The translations under genes and the position numbers were made by a program. A stretch of 64,000 nucleotides of DNA from Woeseiaceae bacterium (GTDB taxonomy: Bacteria; Pseudomonadota; Gammaproteobacteria; Steroidobacterales; Woeseiaceae), in NCBI GenBank assembly GCA_021773095.1, contig JAJFKR010000019.1:35512-99511 (forward strand), given 5' to 3'. Below, one piece after another: positions 21,409 to 30,523 of the stretch (position 1 is its first letter; every line of letters begins with the position of its first letter). The notes under the pieces were generated by a model. The model did not search any database. It saw nothing but the letters and a program-made list of their open reading frames with translations, and was not told the DNA's origin.

Positions 21409-23184
21409 ATGAAAACCTCAGGAATATTGCTGGCTGTGCTGCTTTGGTCGGTCTCCAGCGCGTCCTATGCAGACGCAAGCAGCGCTTTCGCGACTTTGCT
21501 GGACGAGCACTGGGAGTGGCGGATGGCGAGCTCTCCGGTCATGGCATCGGCCCTGGGTGACCGCCGCTATAACGATCAGTGGCCCGACTCCAGCCTGAAT
21601 GCGGTCGAACAACGCCATACCGATACGCGCGACTTTTTGCGGCGTGTATATGCAATAGACCGCAGTGCACTTGCGGCCGACGAACAGCTGAACTACGAGC
21701 TGTTTCGGCGCCAATTGCAGGACGATGTCGACGCACACCCGTTCAACGGCCACCTGATGCCGTTGTCGCATCGAGGCGGGATTCAGAGCCTCAATAACGT
21801 GACTAATCAGCTGCGTCTCAGCACGCTAGAGGACTTCGAAGACTGGCTGGCTCGTCTTGGCCAGGTGGACGATCTCATCGACGACACGATCTCGATCGCT
21901 GAGAGAGGCCGCAAAACGGGCTATATGCCACCAAAAACGCTGATGCAGCGTGTGCCCGATCAACTTAAGCTGCAGGTCGTCGAGTACGCCACTGACAGCC
22001 CGTTTTTTGAAGTATTCGAGAGCCTGCCCGATTCCATCTCCGCCAGCGACCGTGAACGGCTGCGGTCCGCTGCCAGCGAGATTATCGAAGACGAGTTGCT
22101 GCCGGCATATCGGAAGCTCGACAAGTACTTCAATACGCGCTACCTGCCTGCAGCACGCGACAGTGTCGGGTTAGCCGCTCTGCCGAATGGCAGCGCCTGG
22201 TATGAGCATCTAACGCGTTCATTCACGACGACACGAATGACTCCCGATGACATTCATCGCCTCGGTCTTGACGAAGTAAGACGAATACGTGACGAGATGC
22301 AGGAGGTTATCGACCAACTCGGCTTCGAGGGTGGTTTTCAGGACTTTCTGGTCTTTCTCCGCACCGACCCGCAATTCTATTTCGACAATCCGGAGGATTT
22401 GCACCAGGCCTACCTCGCCACCTGCAAACGCATAGATCCGGAGCTTGTCAATCTTTTTGGAATTCTGCCGCGCATGCCTTACGGGGTGAAAGCAATCCCT
22501 GACTCTATCGCACCGGATACAACGACCGCGTATTACTCGCGGCCCGCCGCCGATGGCAGTCGCGCGGGCATCTACTGGGTGAATCTATATCGCCCGGAAG
22601 TGCGGCCCAAATACGAAATCGAAGTACTGAGTGTGCACGAGGCCATGCCCGGCCATCACTTGCAGATTGCGCTGCAACAGGAGCTTGGCAACATGCCGAA
22701 CTTCCGCCGCTTTTTGGGTTTCACGGCTTTTGTCGAGGGCTGGGGACTATACAGTGAACGTCTCGGCTACGACCTCGGGCTCTACAAAGATCCCTACTCC
22801 CGATTCGGACAACTCACCTACGATATGTGGCGAGCTGTACGGCTCGTTGTCGACACCGGCATGCACTACAAAGGCTGGACGCGGCAGCAGGCGATCGACT
22901 TCTTCAAAGACAATGCGGCGAAAGCCGAACACGATATCGTCAATGAGATCGATCGCTACATTGGCTACCCGGGACAGGCGCTCGCGTACAAGATTGGCCA
23001 ACTGAAGATGCTGACGCTGCGAGAAAGAGCCGAGCGACAGTTGGGAGAAGACTTCGATATTCGCGCCTTCCACGACGAGTTGCTGGGAGCCGGCGCCCTG
23101 CCACTCGACCTGCTGGAACAACGCATGGACGCCTGGCTAACAACTGTAGGAGCCCGCCCGGTGGACGACCCTCATCGGCCGTGA
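21409..23184 (+). CDS. DUF885-family secreted protein, peptidase-like
   Basis: The 591-residue product begins with a signal peptide (GILLAVLLWSVSSASYADA) and matches the DUF885 family. Landmarks are EWRMASSPVMASALGDRRYND near the N-terminus, the zinc-type motif HEAMPGHHLQIALQQEL near residue 410, FVEGWGLYSERLGYD and the late IGYPGQALAYKIGQLK segment. The motif arrangement suggests a metal-dependent peptidase or carboxypeptidase in the periplasm, with no proven substrate. The last 12 codons (VGARPVDDPHRP) are read through the REP-like element at 23145-23224, so the original C-terminus was probably WLTT or a lost continuation. Confidence 0.88.
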   Translation: MKTSGILLAVLLWSVSSASYADASSAFATLLDEHWEWRMASSPVMASALGDRRYNDQWPDSSLNAVEQRHTDTRDFLRRVYAIDRSALAADEQLNYELFRRQLQDDVDAHPFNGHLMPLSHRGGIQSLNNVTNQLRLSTLEDFEDWLARLGQVDDLIDDTISIAERGRKTGYMPPKTLMQRVPDQLKLQVVEYATDSPFFEVFESLPDSISASDRERLRSAASEIIEDELLPAYRKLDKYFNTRYLPAARDSVGLAALPNGSAWYEHLTRSFTTTRMTPDDIHRLGLDEVRRIRDEMQEVIDQLGFEGGFQDFLVFLRTDPQFYFDNPEDLHQAYLATCKRIDPELVNLFGILPRMPYGVKAIPDSIAPDTTTAYYSRPAADGSRAGIYWVNLYRPEVRPKYEIEVLSVHEAMPGHHLQIALQQELGNMPNFRRFLGFTAFVEGWGLYSERLGYDLGLYKDPYSRFGQLTYDMWRAVRLVVDTGMHYKGWTRQQAIDFFKDNAAKAEHDIVNEIDRYIGYPGQALAYKIGQLKMLTLRERAERQLGEDFDIRAFHDELLGAGALPLDLLEQRMDAWLTTVGARPVDDPHRP

Positions 23185-23224
23185 GACGGCCTCGTACGAG
23201 CCCGCCCCGCGGGCGAGCCGGCGG
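23145..23224. repeat. REP-like element of the TGTAGGAGC class at the 3' end of the DUF885 gene
   Basis: Begins TGTAGGAGCCCGCCCGG, sharing TGTAGGAGC with the elements at 5804 and 39991 but with a different stem. It contains nested inverted repeats (GGCC...GGCC around 23178-23191 and CCCGCCCCGCGGGCG near 23201-23215). The DUF885 reading frame runs into it and stops at 23184. It could also act as a transcription terminator between this gene and the convergent VOC gene. Confidence 0.65.
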
Positions 23225-23231
23225 AATAAGT

Positions 23232-23657
23232 TCAGTCTAGCAAATCGTAGTCATTGCGCTCTTTCGGATCATCCGAAAAATACTGCACAAACTCCCAGTC
23301 ATTGCCGTCTGCATCGTTGAAATAAACCCGTTTACGGTGCGGGTGGCTATTAGGATACGTCGAGTCCTTGAACCCTGCCGCCGCCAGTCTCTCGCGTAAC
23401 GCATCAACGTCGTCCACCTCGTAACCCAGATGATTAACGCCCGGCTTGCCAGTGTACGGAACCCAGGCTTCAGCAGGCTCGTTGGTGGATTCGGTCAACG
23501 CGAGGTAGGTATCGTCTGTACCGATATGCATCCAGCGGCGGCCTCGATTCAGGCCCTCCCGACGAATACCAAATTCCGGAAACGCGGCTTGCAGAAAGCG
23601 CGCCGAGTCATCTACGCTGCGAACGATCAGGTTCGCGTGTTCCATTCGAATTGTCAT
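23232..23657 (-). CDS. VOC-superfamily (glyoxalase-like) protein
   Basis: The 141-residue product has two beta-alpha-beta modules typical of the vicinal-oxygen-chelate fold: MEHANLIVRSVDDSARFL at the start, GVNHLGYEVDDVDALRERLAA in the middle, and KRVYFNDADGNDWEFVQYFS near the end. Potential metal ligands are His in MEHANL and GVNHLGY and Glu in WEFVQ. The substrate cannot be deduced. It is divergent from the XRE-cupin regulator at 23751, with only 93 bases between the two starts, so that regulator may control it. Confidence 0.88.
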   Translation of the reverse strand: MTIRMEHANLIVRSVDDSARFLQAAFPEFGIRREGLNRGRRWMHIGTDDTYLALTESTNEPAEAWVPYTGKPGVNHLGYEVDDVDALRERLAAAGFKDSTYPNSHPHRKRVYFNDADGNDWEFVQYFSDDPKERNDYDLLD

Positions 23658-23714
23658 GATGTTCTCCTGTTGATGCCCTGCAGTCTGGCCCCAGCCCGAC
23701 GCTTTAACAACTAT

Positions 23715-23750
23715 ATTGCTATTTAACCAGCGGATTGCTATTTTGCCAGC
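23715..23750 (+). promoter_or_regulatory. Two 17-bp direct repeats just upstream of the XRE-cupin gene
   Basis: ATTGCTATTTAACCAGC (23715-23731) and ATTGCTATTTTGCCAGC (23734-23750) are 15/17 identical with a 19-base period, and the second touches the ATG at 23751. Tandem sites in the shared regulatory region of a divergent regulator/enzyme pair suggest an operator for autoregulation. Binding itself is inference. Confidence 0.6.
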
Positions 23751-24299
23751 ATGACGGATATCAATAGAAATCTGGCCGACAATATTCGTCGGCTACGCGA
23801 AGCACGCAATATGTCGCAGCAGCGGATCGCAACAATCTCGGGAATCCCCCGCCCGACCTGGGCCAGCCTAGAAACCGGCACGGCCAATCCGACGCTCGCA
23901 GTTCTCAACAAGGCCGCCAGCGCGTTGAACGTCTCCATCGAAGAACTGGTCGGTGCGCCTCGCAGTGAGTTTGAGCTTATTCCCGCTGAAAAAGTGCGTG
24001 AACGCAAGCGGCAGGACGCCAAAATCCGGCCGCTGGTCGCGGAAGCATTGCCCGGTCTCGAAATATCACGGACCGAGTTAGCGCCCGGTGGCCGCATGGT
24101 CGGCGTACCGCATACGACGGGAACGCGCGAATACCTGACCTGTGAACGTGGCAAAGTCGAATTGATTGCCGGCGGCGAACATCACTTGTTGAACGAAGGG
24201 GACATGCTCGTTTTTCGTGGTGATCAGCGACATTCGTATTTGAATCCCGACAAGCGGAGAACATCGATTTCAATTTCAATTGTCTGCTTTGCGAATTAA
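23751..24299 (+). CDS. XRE-family transcriptional regulator with C-terminal cupin domain
   Basis: The 182-residue product starts with an HTH_XRE domain (DNIRRLREARNMSQQRIATIS, with the recognition helix around RPTWASLETGTANPTLAVL), then a linker and a cupin domain from about residue 105 (APGGRMVGVPHTTGTREYLTC, GGEHHLLNEGDMLVFRGDQRH). This architecture belongs to regulators that sense small ligands through the cupin. There is no clear ribosome-binding site because direct repeats fill the region before the ATG. It is divergent from the VOC gene. Confidence 0.92.
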   Translation: MTDINRNLADNIRRLREARNMSQQRIATISGIPRPTWASLETGTANPTLAVLNKAASALNVSIEELVGAPRSEFELIPAEKVRERKRQDAKIRPLVAEALPGLEISRTELAPGGRMVGVPHTTGTREYLTCERGKVELIAGGEHHLLNEGDMLVFRGDQRHSYLNPDKRRTSISISIVCFAN

Positions 24300-24310
24300 G
24301 GCACCAATCT

Positions 24311-25270
24311 TCACGCGCCTGCGGGAAACTCTCGTCTTGCGGTAGCAGCCCGCTCCGCAGGCGTTGCCGCCTCGTCATAAATTTCCTCGATGCGCGCGAT
24401 CCGGTTTGCGAGACCCGTGCAGTTTGCGATTTGAATGTTCAATCCGGGTCGGGCGTTCATCTCAAGGATCAAAGGCCCGAGATCGGCATCGATGACCATA
24501 TCCACACCCAGATAGCCGAGGCCAGTGACCTCGCAACCCCGCGCCGATGATTCCAGGATAAAGTCCCACTGCGGTATTTGCAGGCCTGCAACCAGTGCCC
24601 CGGTATCGGGGTGCTCCTCAACCAGTACGTCATCCAGGACGCCGTGCAAAGTAATACCGCTGGCGAGATCCACGCCCGCACCAACAGCGCCCTGATGCAG
24701 ATTGGCTTTGCCGTCGGACGCACGAGTCGGCAAGCGCACCATTGCCATTGCGGGATAGCCGCGATACACCACCACGCGGATATCCGGCACGCCCTGGTAA
24801 CTAACCTCCGCGAAGGTCGGGTCAAAATGCACACAATATTCAATCAGCGCCTTGTCGCGAGTACCGCTCAAACTGTACTGACCACCAACGATGTTGGAAA
24901 TGTGATGCTGTAGCTCACCTTCCGAGATCAGCAGACCATTGCTGAGCCTAAAGCTGTCGCGCTTGCGCTCGCTGCGCCCGGTCACGACAAGGATGCCGTC
25001 GCCACCGCTGCCCTGTGCCGGCTTGATAACGAAACTGTTTTTGTCGCCGACTATTTCTGCAAAACCTCTGACTTCCGCCTGATGAACAATCACGCCGTAC
25101 AGATCCGGCACCGGCATACCTGCCGCAAGCGCGAGTTCCTTCGTCAGGACTTTGTCGTCAACTCTTGGATACAAACTGCGCGGATTGAAACGCATAATGA
25201 AATTGGTATTACGCTCGTTCAGGCCAAGTACGCCGGTTTCGCGAAGTTTTTTGGCGGCGGAGAACATCAA
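24311..25270 (-). CDS. RimK-like ATP-grasp ligase (alpha-L-glutamate ligase-like protein)
   Basis: The 319-residue product is an ATP-grasp protein of the alpha-L-glutamate ligase-like family: FSAAKKLRETGVLGLNERN at the N-terminus, VIKPAQGSGGDGILVV (ATP phosphate loop) near residue 80, PDIRVVVYRGYPAMAMVRLP, and GYLGVDMVIDADLGPLILEMNARPGL, where the Glu and Asn of EMNARPG bind Mg-ATP. It probably joins an amino acid to a carboxylate; the substrate is unknown. Its ATG overlaps the stop of the 7TM inactive-transglutaminase gene by four bases, the usual pairing for this family. Confidence 0.9.
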   Translation of the reverse strand: MMFSAAKKLRETGVLGLNERNTNFIMRFNPRSLYPRVDDKVLTKELALAAGMPVPDLYGVIVHQAEVRGFAEIVGDKNSFVIKPAQGSGGDGILVVTGRSERKRDSFRLSNGLLISEGELQHHISNIVGGQYSLSGTRDKALIEYCVHFDPTFAEVSYQGVPDIRVVVYRGYPAMAMVRLPTRASDGKANLHQGAVGAGVDLASGITLHGVLDDVLVEEHPDTGALVAGLQIPQWDFILESSARGCEVTGLGYLGVDMVIDADLGPLILEMNARPGLNIQIANCTGLANRIARIEEIYDEAATPAERAATARREFPAGA

Positions 25271-26787
25271 TCCCGCGTCAACTCTTTAAAGCGTCTGATC
25301 TCGGTCAGACGATAACCCGTGTAGCGGCCGACGAGCATCACGAAACCGAGAATCACGAGAAGCAATTCGGGGAACGTAAAGATCAAATGCTCGAGCCACG
25401 GCATCACCATGAAGGTGTAGGCGGCGACCGCGACGGCCAAACTCCCAAGCCCGGCGCGAATAGCGTCTGCAGGTCCACGCTCTTCCCACACGACGGACAT
25501 GCGCTCAATCGTCATAGCGATGATGACCATCGGGAATAAAGCAACGGATAAGCCCATTTCCATGCCAAGCCGGTGCGAGGTCATGCTGATAAACAACATC
25601 AACATGACAACCACGATCAGGACTGCGCTTAATCTTGGCACTAATAACAATCGAAATTTATCGAGCAGGAACCGGATCGTGAGGCCGAGCGTTACGAGCA
25701 GCGTGAAAAGGATCAGACCCCAGAAGAGTTTGGTTTCGCGAAAGGCGAGCGCAATCAACACCGGCATGAAGGTACCGAACGCATCGATACCGATGATGTT
25801 GCGCATGATAACCATGATGAGCGCGCCGATGGGAATCATCAGCAATACGCTGTACACGGCTTGAGTCTGAATCGGCAGACTGTACAAAGAAAAATCAACC
25901 GCGCTGGTACCCTGCAGTGCCGCTTGTGTTTCAGCGATCGCTACCGCTTCGAGGTGATTGACCTGGATCGCAAAATCGACCTGAACATTGCTGCCACCTT
26001 CGACATTGACCAACGGCTCATTGCCCCGCCACCAAACCAGAAATCGATCGGGAAGACTTTCCTCTCCGGTAGCTGGATTGAAGTAAAGCCAGCGGTCCCC
26101 ATCGTGGACCTCGAGCCAGGACACGAGCTCTGCGCTGCGTTGTCGACCTGACAGCGGAAAGCCATGCACCATCCGTGAGGGTATGCGCGCCGACGCCAAC
26201 AATGTAGTAATGACATCCACGAACTCGGCGCTTGTAGACACGCCCGCCGATATCAGTTCGACGTTCGAATCAGGCGACGGATCATTCATGCGACGCAAGA
26301 GTTCTGTCGTAAACGACGCCGTGTCGGCCGAGTGGTCGCGAACGTCGTCAACAAGAACGTCAACCGCAGTCTTCATCGGCTCGATAATCGTCGGTGTCGG
26401 TGGGAATGGCGGCGTCGTGTCAGACTCATTGACACGGTCGTCTTCGTAAACAGAAATACGATAGTAAAGCGTTTGTTCGCCGTCAGCGCGACGAATTGCC
26501 CACTGTGCTTCACGGCCACCACTGCCGAAATTTGTACTAAAGCCGTAACCCCGTGATACAGAGTTTTCGTTGAGCGTGCGGAAACCAGGTGTCAGCCACG
26601 GCACATTGAGCTGCACCTTGATCGATCCCGGACCGCTTTGAAAATTGACGGCGGATTCAATCGTCCACACCGGCGCCTCCTGGTCTTCCGTTACCGGAAA
26701 ACCCAGCACCTGCCATTTATAGAAAAAGACTGACAGCCCTATAACCGTTAGCAACGCAGCCAACAGGTACACGTAACGCTGGTTCAT
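25267..26787 (-). CDS. Inactive transglutaminase fused to 7 transmembrane helices
   Basis: The 506-residue product has an N-terminal anchor (YVYLLAALLTVIGLSVFFYKW). A periplasmic transglutaminase-like domain covers about 50-290 (VDVLVDDVRDHSADTASF, ARIPSRMVHGFPLSGRQ, WLEVHDGDRWLYFNP); the usual catalytic Cys position is not evident, as expected for the inactive family. A C-terminal block of about seven hydrophobic helices follows (for example AVYSVLLMIPIGALIMVIM and TLLVTLGLTIRFLL). It is paired with the ATP-grasp gene by a 4-base overlap. In many genomes a small retropepsin-like zinc protease gene forms a third partner; none is visible next to it here. Confidence 0.9.
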   Translation of the reverse strand: MNQRYVYLLAALLTVIGLSVFFYKWQVLGFPVTEDQEAPVWTIESAVNFQSGPGSIKVQLNVPWLTPGFRTLNENSVSRGYGFSTNFGSGGREAQWAIRRADGEQTLYYRISVYEDDRVNESDTTPPFPPTPTIIEPMKTAVDVLVDDVRDHSADTASFTTELLRRMNDPSPDSNVELISAGVSTSAEFVDVITTLLASARIPSRMVHGFPLSGRQRSAELVSWLEVHDGDRWLYFNPATGEESLPDRFLVWWRGNEPLVNVEGGSNVQVDFAIQVNHLEAVAIAETQAALQGTSAVDFSLYSLPIQTQAVYSVLLMIPIGALIMVIMRNIIGIDAFGTFMPVLIALAFRETKLFWGLILFTLLVTLGLTIRFLLDKFRLLLVPRLSAVLIVVVMLMLFISMTSHRLGMEMGLSVALFPMVIIAMTIERMSVVWEERGPADAIRAGLGSLAVAVAAYTFMVMPWLEHLIFTFPELLLVILGFVMLVGRYTGYRLTEIRRFKELTRD

Positions 26788-26816
26788 CTTCCCCCCTTAC
26801 TTGCTTGTGTGGCGTG

Positions 26817-27971
26817 TTATTTGACGCCGAGCGCAACCTTAACGGCGCGTTCTCTGACCGGTCCGCTGCGATTGAAGAGCCGCATGCCCGCCAGTCTTAT
26901 TTCTCCCAGAACCGTGGAGTCTGTCGTAAACAGACGATTGAGGCCAGTCATGAAGTGCAACATTGTCGAATTCGCGCCTTTGCGTGCCCGCTCATATCGC
27001 CTCAACACCGGGCGGTCGCCGGGATGCGACCCGTCATCGATTGCTGCACTGATAACGCGTGCAAGCTCGGCGGAATCCTGCAAGCCGAGATTCGCCCCCT
27101 GTCCGGCCAGAGGGTGAATCGCGTGTGCAGCATCGCCAACGAGTGCGACGCCGGCCCGCACATAATCTTCAGCATGCTGCGCGCGCAATGGAAACGCGCC
27201 CCTGGGCCCAGCCACCGTCAACTCCCCAAGAACGCCGTCTGAGGCAGCAGTTAGCATACAGCCAAGGTCCTCGTCCGTTGCATCCATTGCCTGTTGTGCC
27301 CTGTCAGGCGTCGTTGACCAGACAACGGAGATACGCCCATCTGCGAGCGGCAACATGCCCAGCGGGCCGTCTCGCAAAAATCGCTGTCGTGCGGTCGCTG
27401 CGTGGTCAAACTCCGTAGTCAGATGTGTAACGACTGCTGTTTGCTTATACGGCCATTTATTGGTTTTTATTCCTACCAGCTCACGTACGAATGAACGCGC
27501 ACCATCCGCACCAATAACAAGATCAGCCTTCGGTAACGACTCGATTTTGGTTTCGAACTGCAGCGATACATCGCACTCGGCGATAATTTTCAGCAAGGCG
27601 TCCTGGATGAGCACATTTTCGACAATATGGCCTAACTGGGGAACAGCAAACTCAGCCGCATCGAAGCGCAGCGTTGCACCACCTTCCGGAGCATCGCCTT
27701 CATCCCAGACGCACATCGACTCATACGCTGACACACGCGCCTGCCGGATGATCGTCCAGGCACCGACAGAGTCCAGTAGCTCGGCGGACCCGTTGGCTAT
27801 AGCAGACACGCGCAGTGAAACATCGTCATCCGGTGAAAAACATGGCCGCTTCGCCGCATCAATAACCGTGATATCCAAAGCGCCGGCGTGACGACCCTTG
27901 GCCAGTAAAGCGGCGAGCGTTAGCCCGGTCATGCCAGCGCCGACAATGACGATGCTGAACTGACGTTTCAT
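26817..27971 (-). CDS. ubiI: FAD-dependent ubiquinone hydroxylase, UbiI/VisC type
   Basis: UbiI hydroxylates C5 of the ubiquinone ring precursor. The 384-residue flavoprotein has the N-terminal dinucleotide-binding motif IVGAGMTGLTLAALLA, the MCVWDEGDAPEGG and FAVPQLGHIVEN segments that resemble E. coli VisC, and the second FAD motif VALVGDAAHAIHPLAGQGANLGL. Its ATG overlaps the ubiH stop by four bases. The order ygfB-pepP-ubiH-ubiI is as in E. coli. The paralogous ubiH alongside makes the assignment safer than from either alone. Confidence 0.88.
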   Translation of the reverse strand: MKRQFSIVIVGAGMTGLTLAALLAKGRHAGALDITVIDAAKRPCFSPDDDVSLRVSAIANGSAELLDSVGAWTIIRQARVSAYESMCVWDEGDAPEGGATLRFDAAEFAVPQLGHIVENVLIQDALLKIIAECDVSLQFETKIESLPKADLVIGADGARSFVRELVGIKTNKWPYKQTAVVTHLTTEFDHAATARQRFLRDGPLGMLPLADGRISVVWSTTPDRAQQAMDATDEDLGCMLTAASDGVLGELTVAGPRGAFPLRAQHAEDYVRAGVALVGDAAHAIHPLAGQGANLGLQDSAELARVISAAIDDGSHPGDRPVLRRYERARKGANSTMLHFMTGLNRLFTTDSTVLGEIRLAGMRLFNRSGPVRERAVKVALGVK

Positions 27972-29200
27972 CGAAGCGGCACACCGCGAGACAGGCGCGG
28001 CAGTTCACCGGCCAGACCCATCGTATGCCTGGCGAACATCGGGCGCACACCCGGAATCAGATCGAAACCGATCATCCCGACGTCGCGCAGTGTGCGCAGG
28101 CCGGGGCGGGAGCTACCGAACAAACGCACGAGATTATCCGTGAAATGGACGAGTTTTTTTTGATCTGGCCGTCGCCACTCGGCATAACGCTTCAGCAGTT
28201 GCAGAGCACCGGGGTCAGAGCCCTTTGCGGTTACATCAGCTATGCAATCGCAAAGTGTCGCTACGTCTCGCATTCCCAGATTAAACCCCTGCGCGGAAAC
28301 CGGATGCAGTCCATGTGCGGAATTACCGACCAACACACTGCGTGTCGCCGTGAGTCGAACAGCCTTGCTCAGAATCAGAGGATACGACGCTCTCGCGCCC
28401 ACACGTGAAAATTTCCCGAGACGATAACCAAACTCTTCCTGAATTTCGGTCAGAAATTCATCATCGTCGAGCGCCATGACGCGTTCGGCATCGTGTTCGG
28501 CCACCGTCCAGACAAAACCAGCACGATCGTCAGCTACAGGCAGTATTGCCAGCGGGCCCTGCGGAGTAAATCGTTCAAACGCGCGGCGGTCCGGTTTCAT
28601 TTCTGGCAACAGATTGCCAACGACTGCGCGCTGCCCGTATTCGCGCCGCTGAGCCGCAATACCCATCATATCGCGAACGGCGGAATTCGCACCGTCTGCT
28701 GCGACCAGTAACTGGCAGGTCAAAGTTTTATCACCGTCGTCTGAAGTTAGCGTCGCAGAAGCTCGCTCGGGTCCGAGTTCGACGCTCTCAATGCGAGAGG
28801 GACAAATTACATCGACGTTTTGGGTTGCTTCAAGATTCGACTGCAAAACCTCGCCCAGTACACGATTGATCACCACATAACCGAGTGCCTCCACGCCCTG
28901 CTCTTCGGCATCGATGTGCGAAAAACCAAAACGGCCTTTGTCGGACACATGGATATTGCTTATCGCCGTCGATGCGGCGACAACGGCATCCCAAAGTCCC
29001 ATCGCCTCGAACATGCGTTGCGTACTTCGGGATAATGCCGTCGAGCGATCATCAAAACTCGGTTGCCGGGTCTCCTCGCGAGCGATCGCCTCGACGACGG
29101 CGACGCGCAAGCCGAGTGGAGCCAGCGCGAGTGCAAGACTCGTCCCGATCATGCCGCCGCCGGCGATGACGATGTCGTAATTGCCCGTTTTACGATTCAT
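27968..29200 (-). CDS. ubiH: FAD-dependent ubiquinone hydroxylase UbiH
   Basis: UbiH hydroxylates C1 of the ubiquinone ring. The 410-residue product shows IVIAGGGMIGTSLALALAPLG at the N-terminus, FDDRSTALSRSTQRM, ISNIHVSDKGRFGFS, and RAFERFTPQGPLAILPVAD, the last two closely resembling E. coli UbiH. The second FAD motif is LVGNSAHGLHPVSAQGFNLG. It follows pepP by three bases and overlaps ubiI by four, so pepP-ubiH-ubiI is one translationally coupled unit. Confidence 0.92.
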   Translation of the reverse strand: MNRKTGNYDIVIAGGGMIGTSLALALAPLGLRVAVVEAIAREETRQPSFDDRSTALSRSTQRMFEAMGLWDAVVAASTAISNIHVSDKGRFGFSHIDAEEQGVEALGYVVINRVLGEVLQSNLEATQNVDVICPSRIESVELGPERASATLTSDDGDKTLTCQLLVAADGANSAVRDMMGIAAQRREYGQRAVVGNLLPEMKPDRRAFERFTPQGPLAILPVADDRAGFVWTVAEHDAERVMALDDDEFLTEIQEEFGYRLGKFSRVGARASYPLILSKAVRLTATRSVLVGNSAHGLHPVSAQGFNLGMRDVATLCDCIADVTAKGSDPGALQLLKRYAEWRRPDQKKLVHFTDNLVRLFGSSRPGLRTLRDVGMIGFDLIPGVRPMFARHTMGLAGELPRLSRGVPLR

Positions 29201-29203
29201 TGG

Positions 29204-30514
29204 CTAGGAGGCCGTACTACTCATCAGGGACTCGATGTCATCGGGGTCTTTCACGAGACCCTTGCTGAGCACATCCGGTCCTTTGTTGGTGAGCGCAACG
29301 TCATCCTCAATTCGGATGCTTATGTTGCGAAACGCTTTCGGAATCTTGCGGCTGTTGCCGAGATAAATACCCGGCTCCACGGTCGTGACCATACCGGATT
29401 CGAGCAAACGCCAGTCATCACCGACTTTATAATCACCAACATCGTGCACATCCATTCCGATCCAGTGCCCGGTTCGATGCATGTAATAAGGCTGATAAGC
29501 ACCGTCCCTGATCAGCTTGGGCAACGCCCCTTCCAGCAGTCCGAGTTTTTTCAAACCCTTTGTAATCACTTTGACTGCAGCCTCGTGTGGCTCGTTCCAG
29601 TGGTTGCCAACCAGAGTTTTTTCGATCGCAGCGTATTGCGCTTCGAGGACTATTTCATACACTGCGCGTTGTTCGGGATTGAAGCGCCCGTTCACCGGGA
29701 ATGTACGTGTGATATCCGACGCGTAGTAATCCAGTTCGCAGCCGGCGTCGATCAACAGCAGATCGCCATCCTTAAGTTGAGTATTGTTGTCAACGTAGTG
29801 CAGGATGCAAGCATTCTTGCCTCCGGCGACAATTGGGCTGTAGGAAACCCAGGCATCGTTCTGCCGAAACTCGTGCCGAAATTCCGCCTCTACTTCATAT
29901 TCGTAAAGACCGGGCTCAGTGATACGCATCGCTCGCTTGTGCGCTTCAACGGCAACCTTTGCCGCCTTTCGCATGGCGGATATTTCACCACGACTCTTAT
30001 ACAGGCGCATGTCGTGTAGCAGATGATCGAGCGCGACGAATTCCTGCGGCGTATGCACGCCCCGGTTGAGCTTTGAGCGCAGCGTATTCACCCACTCCGC
30101 CATGCGCGTATCAAATTCCGCATACATCCCCATCGTGTAATAGACACGGCTGCAGGACTCCATAATGCCTGGCAGGATATCGTCCAGATCCTCTATCGGA
30201 AACGCGTCGTCGGCGCCGTAATTCTTTAACGCGCCGATCTGGCCGGCGCGAAATCCGTCCCATTGTTCACGCTTGGGATCTTTCTCACGGCAAAACAGCA
30301 GATATTCGCCATTCGCCCTCCCCGGCACCAGCACTGCGACAGCTTCTGGCTCCGCGAAACCGGTCATGTAGTAGAAATCGCTGTCCTGACGGAAGCGGTA
30401 TTCAACGTCACGACTGCGCGTCCTGACGGGCGCAGACGGCAGTATGACAATGCCCCCCTGGCCGACCATGCGCATCAATTGTCCGCGGCGTTTCTCGAAT
30501 TCTTTTTCGTTCAT
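29204..30514 (-). CDS. pepP: Xaa-Pro aminopeptidase PepP
   Basis: PepP removes N-terminal residues that precede proline. The 436-residue product has the creatinase-like N-terminal domain (YRFRQDSDFYYMTGF) and the pita-bread M24 catalytic domain with all metal-ligand segments: LLIDAGCELDYYASDITRTFP, HWIGMDVHDVGDY, VTTVEPGIYLG and ISIRIEDDVALT. Length matches E. coli (441). It follows ygfB by nine bases and is followed by ubiH after three. Confidence 0.96.
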   Translation of the reverse strand: MNEKEFEKRRGQLMRMVGQGGIVILPSAPVRTRSRDVEYRFRQDSDFYYMTGFAEPEAVAVLVPGRANGEYLLFCREKDPKREQWDGFRAGQIGALKNYGADDAFPIEDLDDILPGIMESCSRVYYTMGMYAEFDTRMAEWVNTLRSKLNRGVHTPQEFVALDHLLHDMRLYKSRGEISAMRKAAKVAVEAHKRAMRITEPGLYEYEVEAEFRHEFRQNDAWVSYSPIVAGGKNACILHYVDNNTQLKDGDLLLIDAGCELDYYASDITRTFPVNGRFNPEQRAVYEIVLEAQYAAIEKTLVGNHWNEPHEAAVKVITKGLKKLGLLEGALPKLIRDGAYQPYYMHRTGHWIGMDVHDVGDYKVGDDWRLLESGMVTTVEPGIYLGNSRKIPKAFRNISIRIEDDVALTNKGPDVLSKGLVKDPDDIESLMSSTAS

Positions 30515-30523
30515 TTGAGGTCG

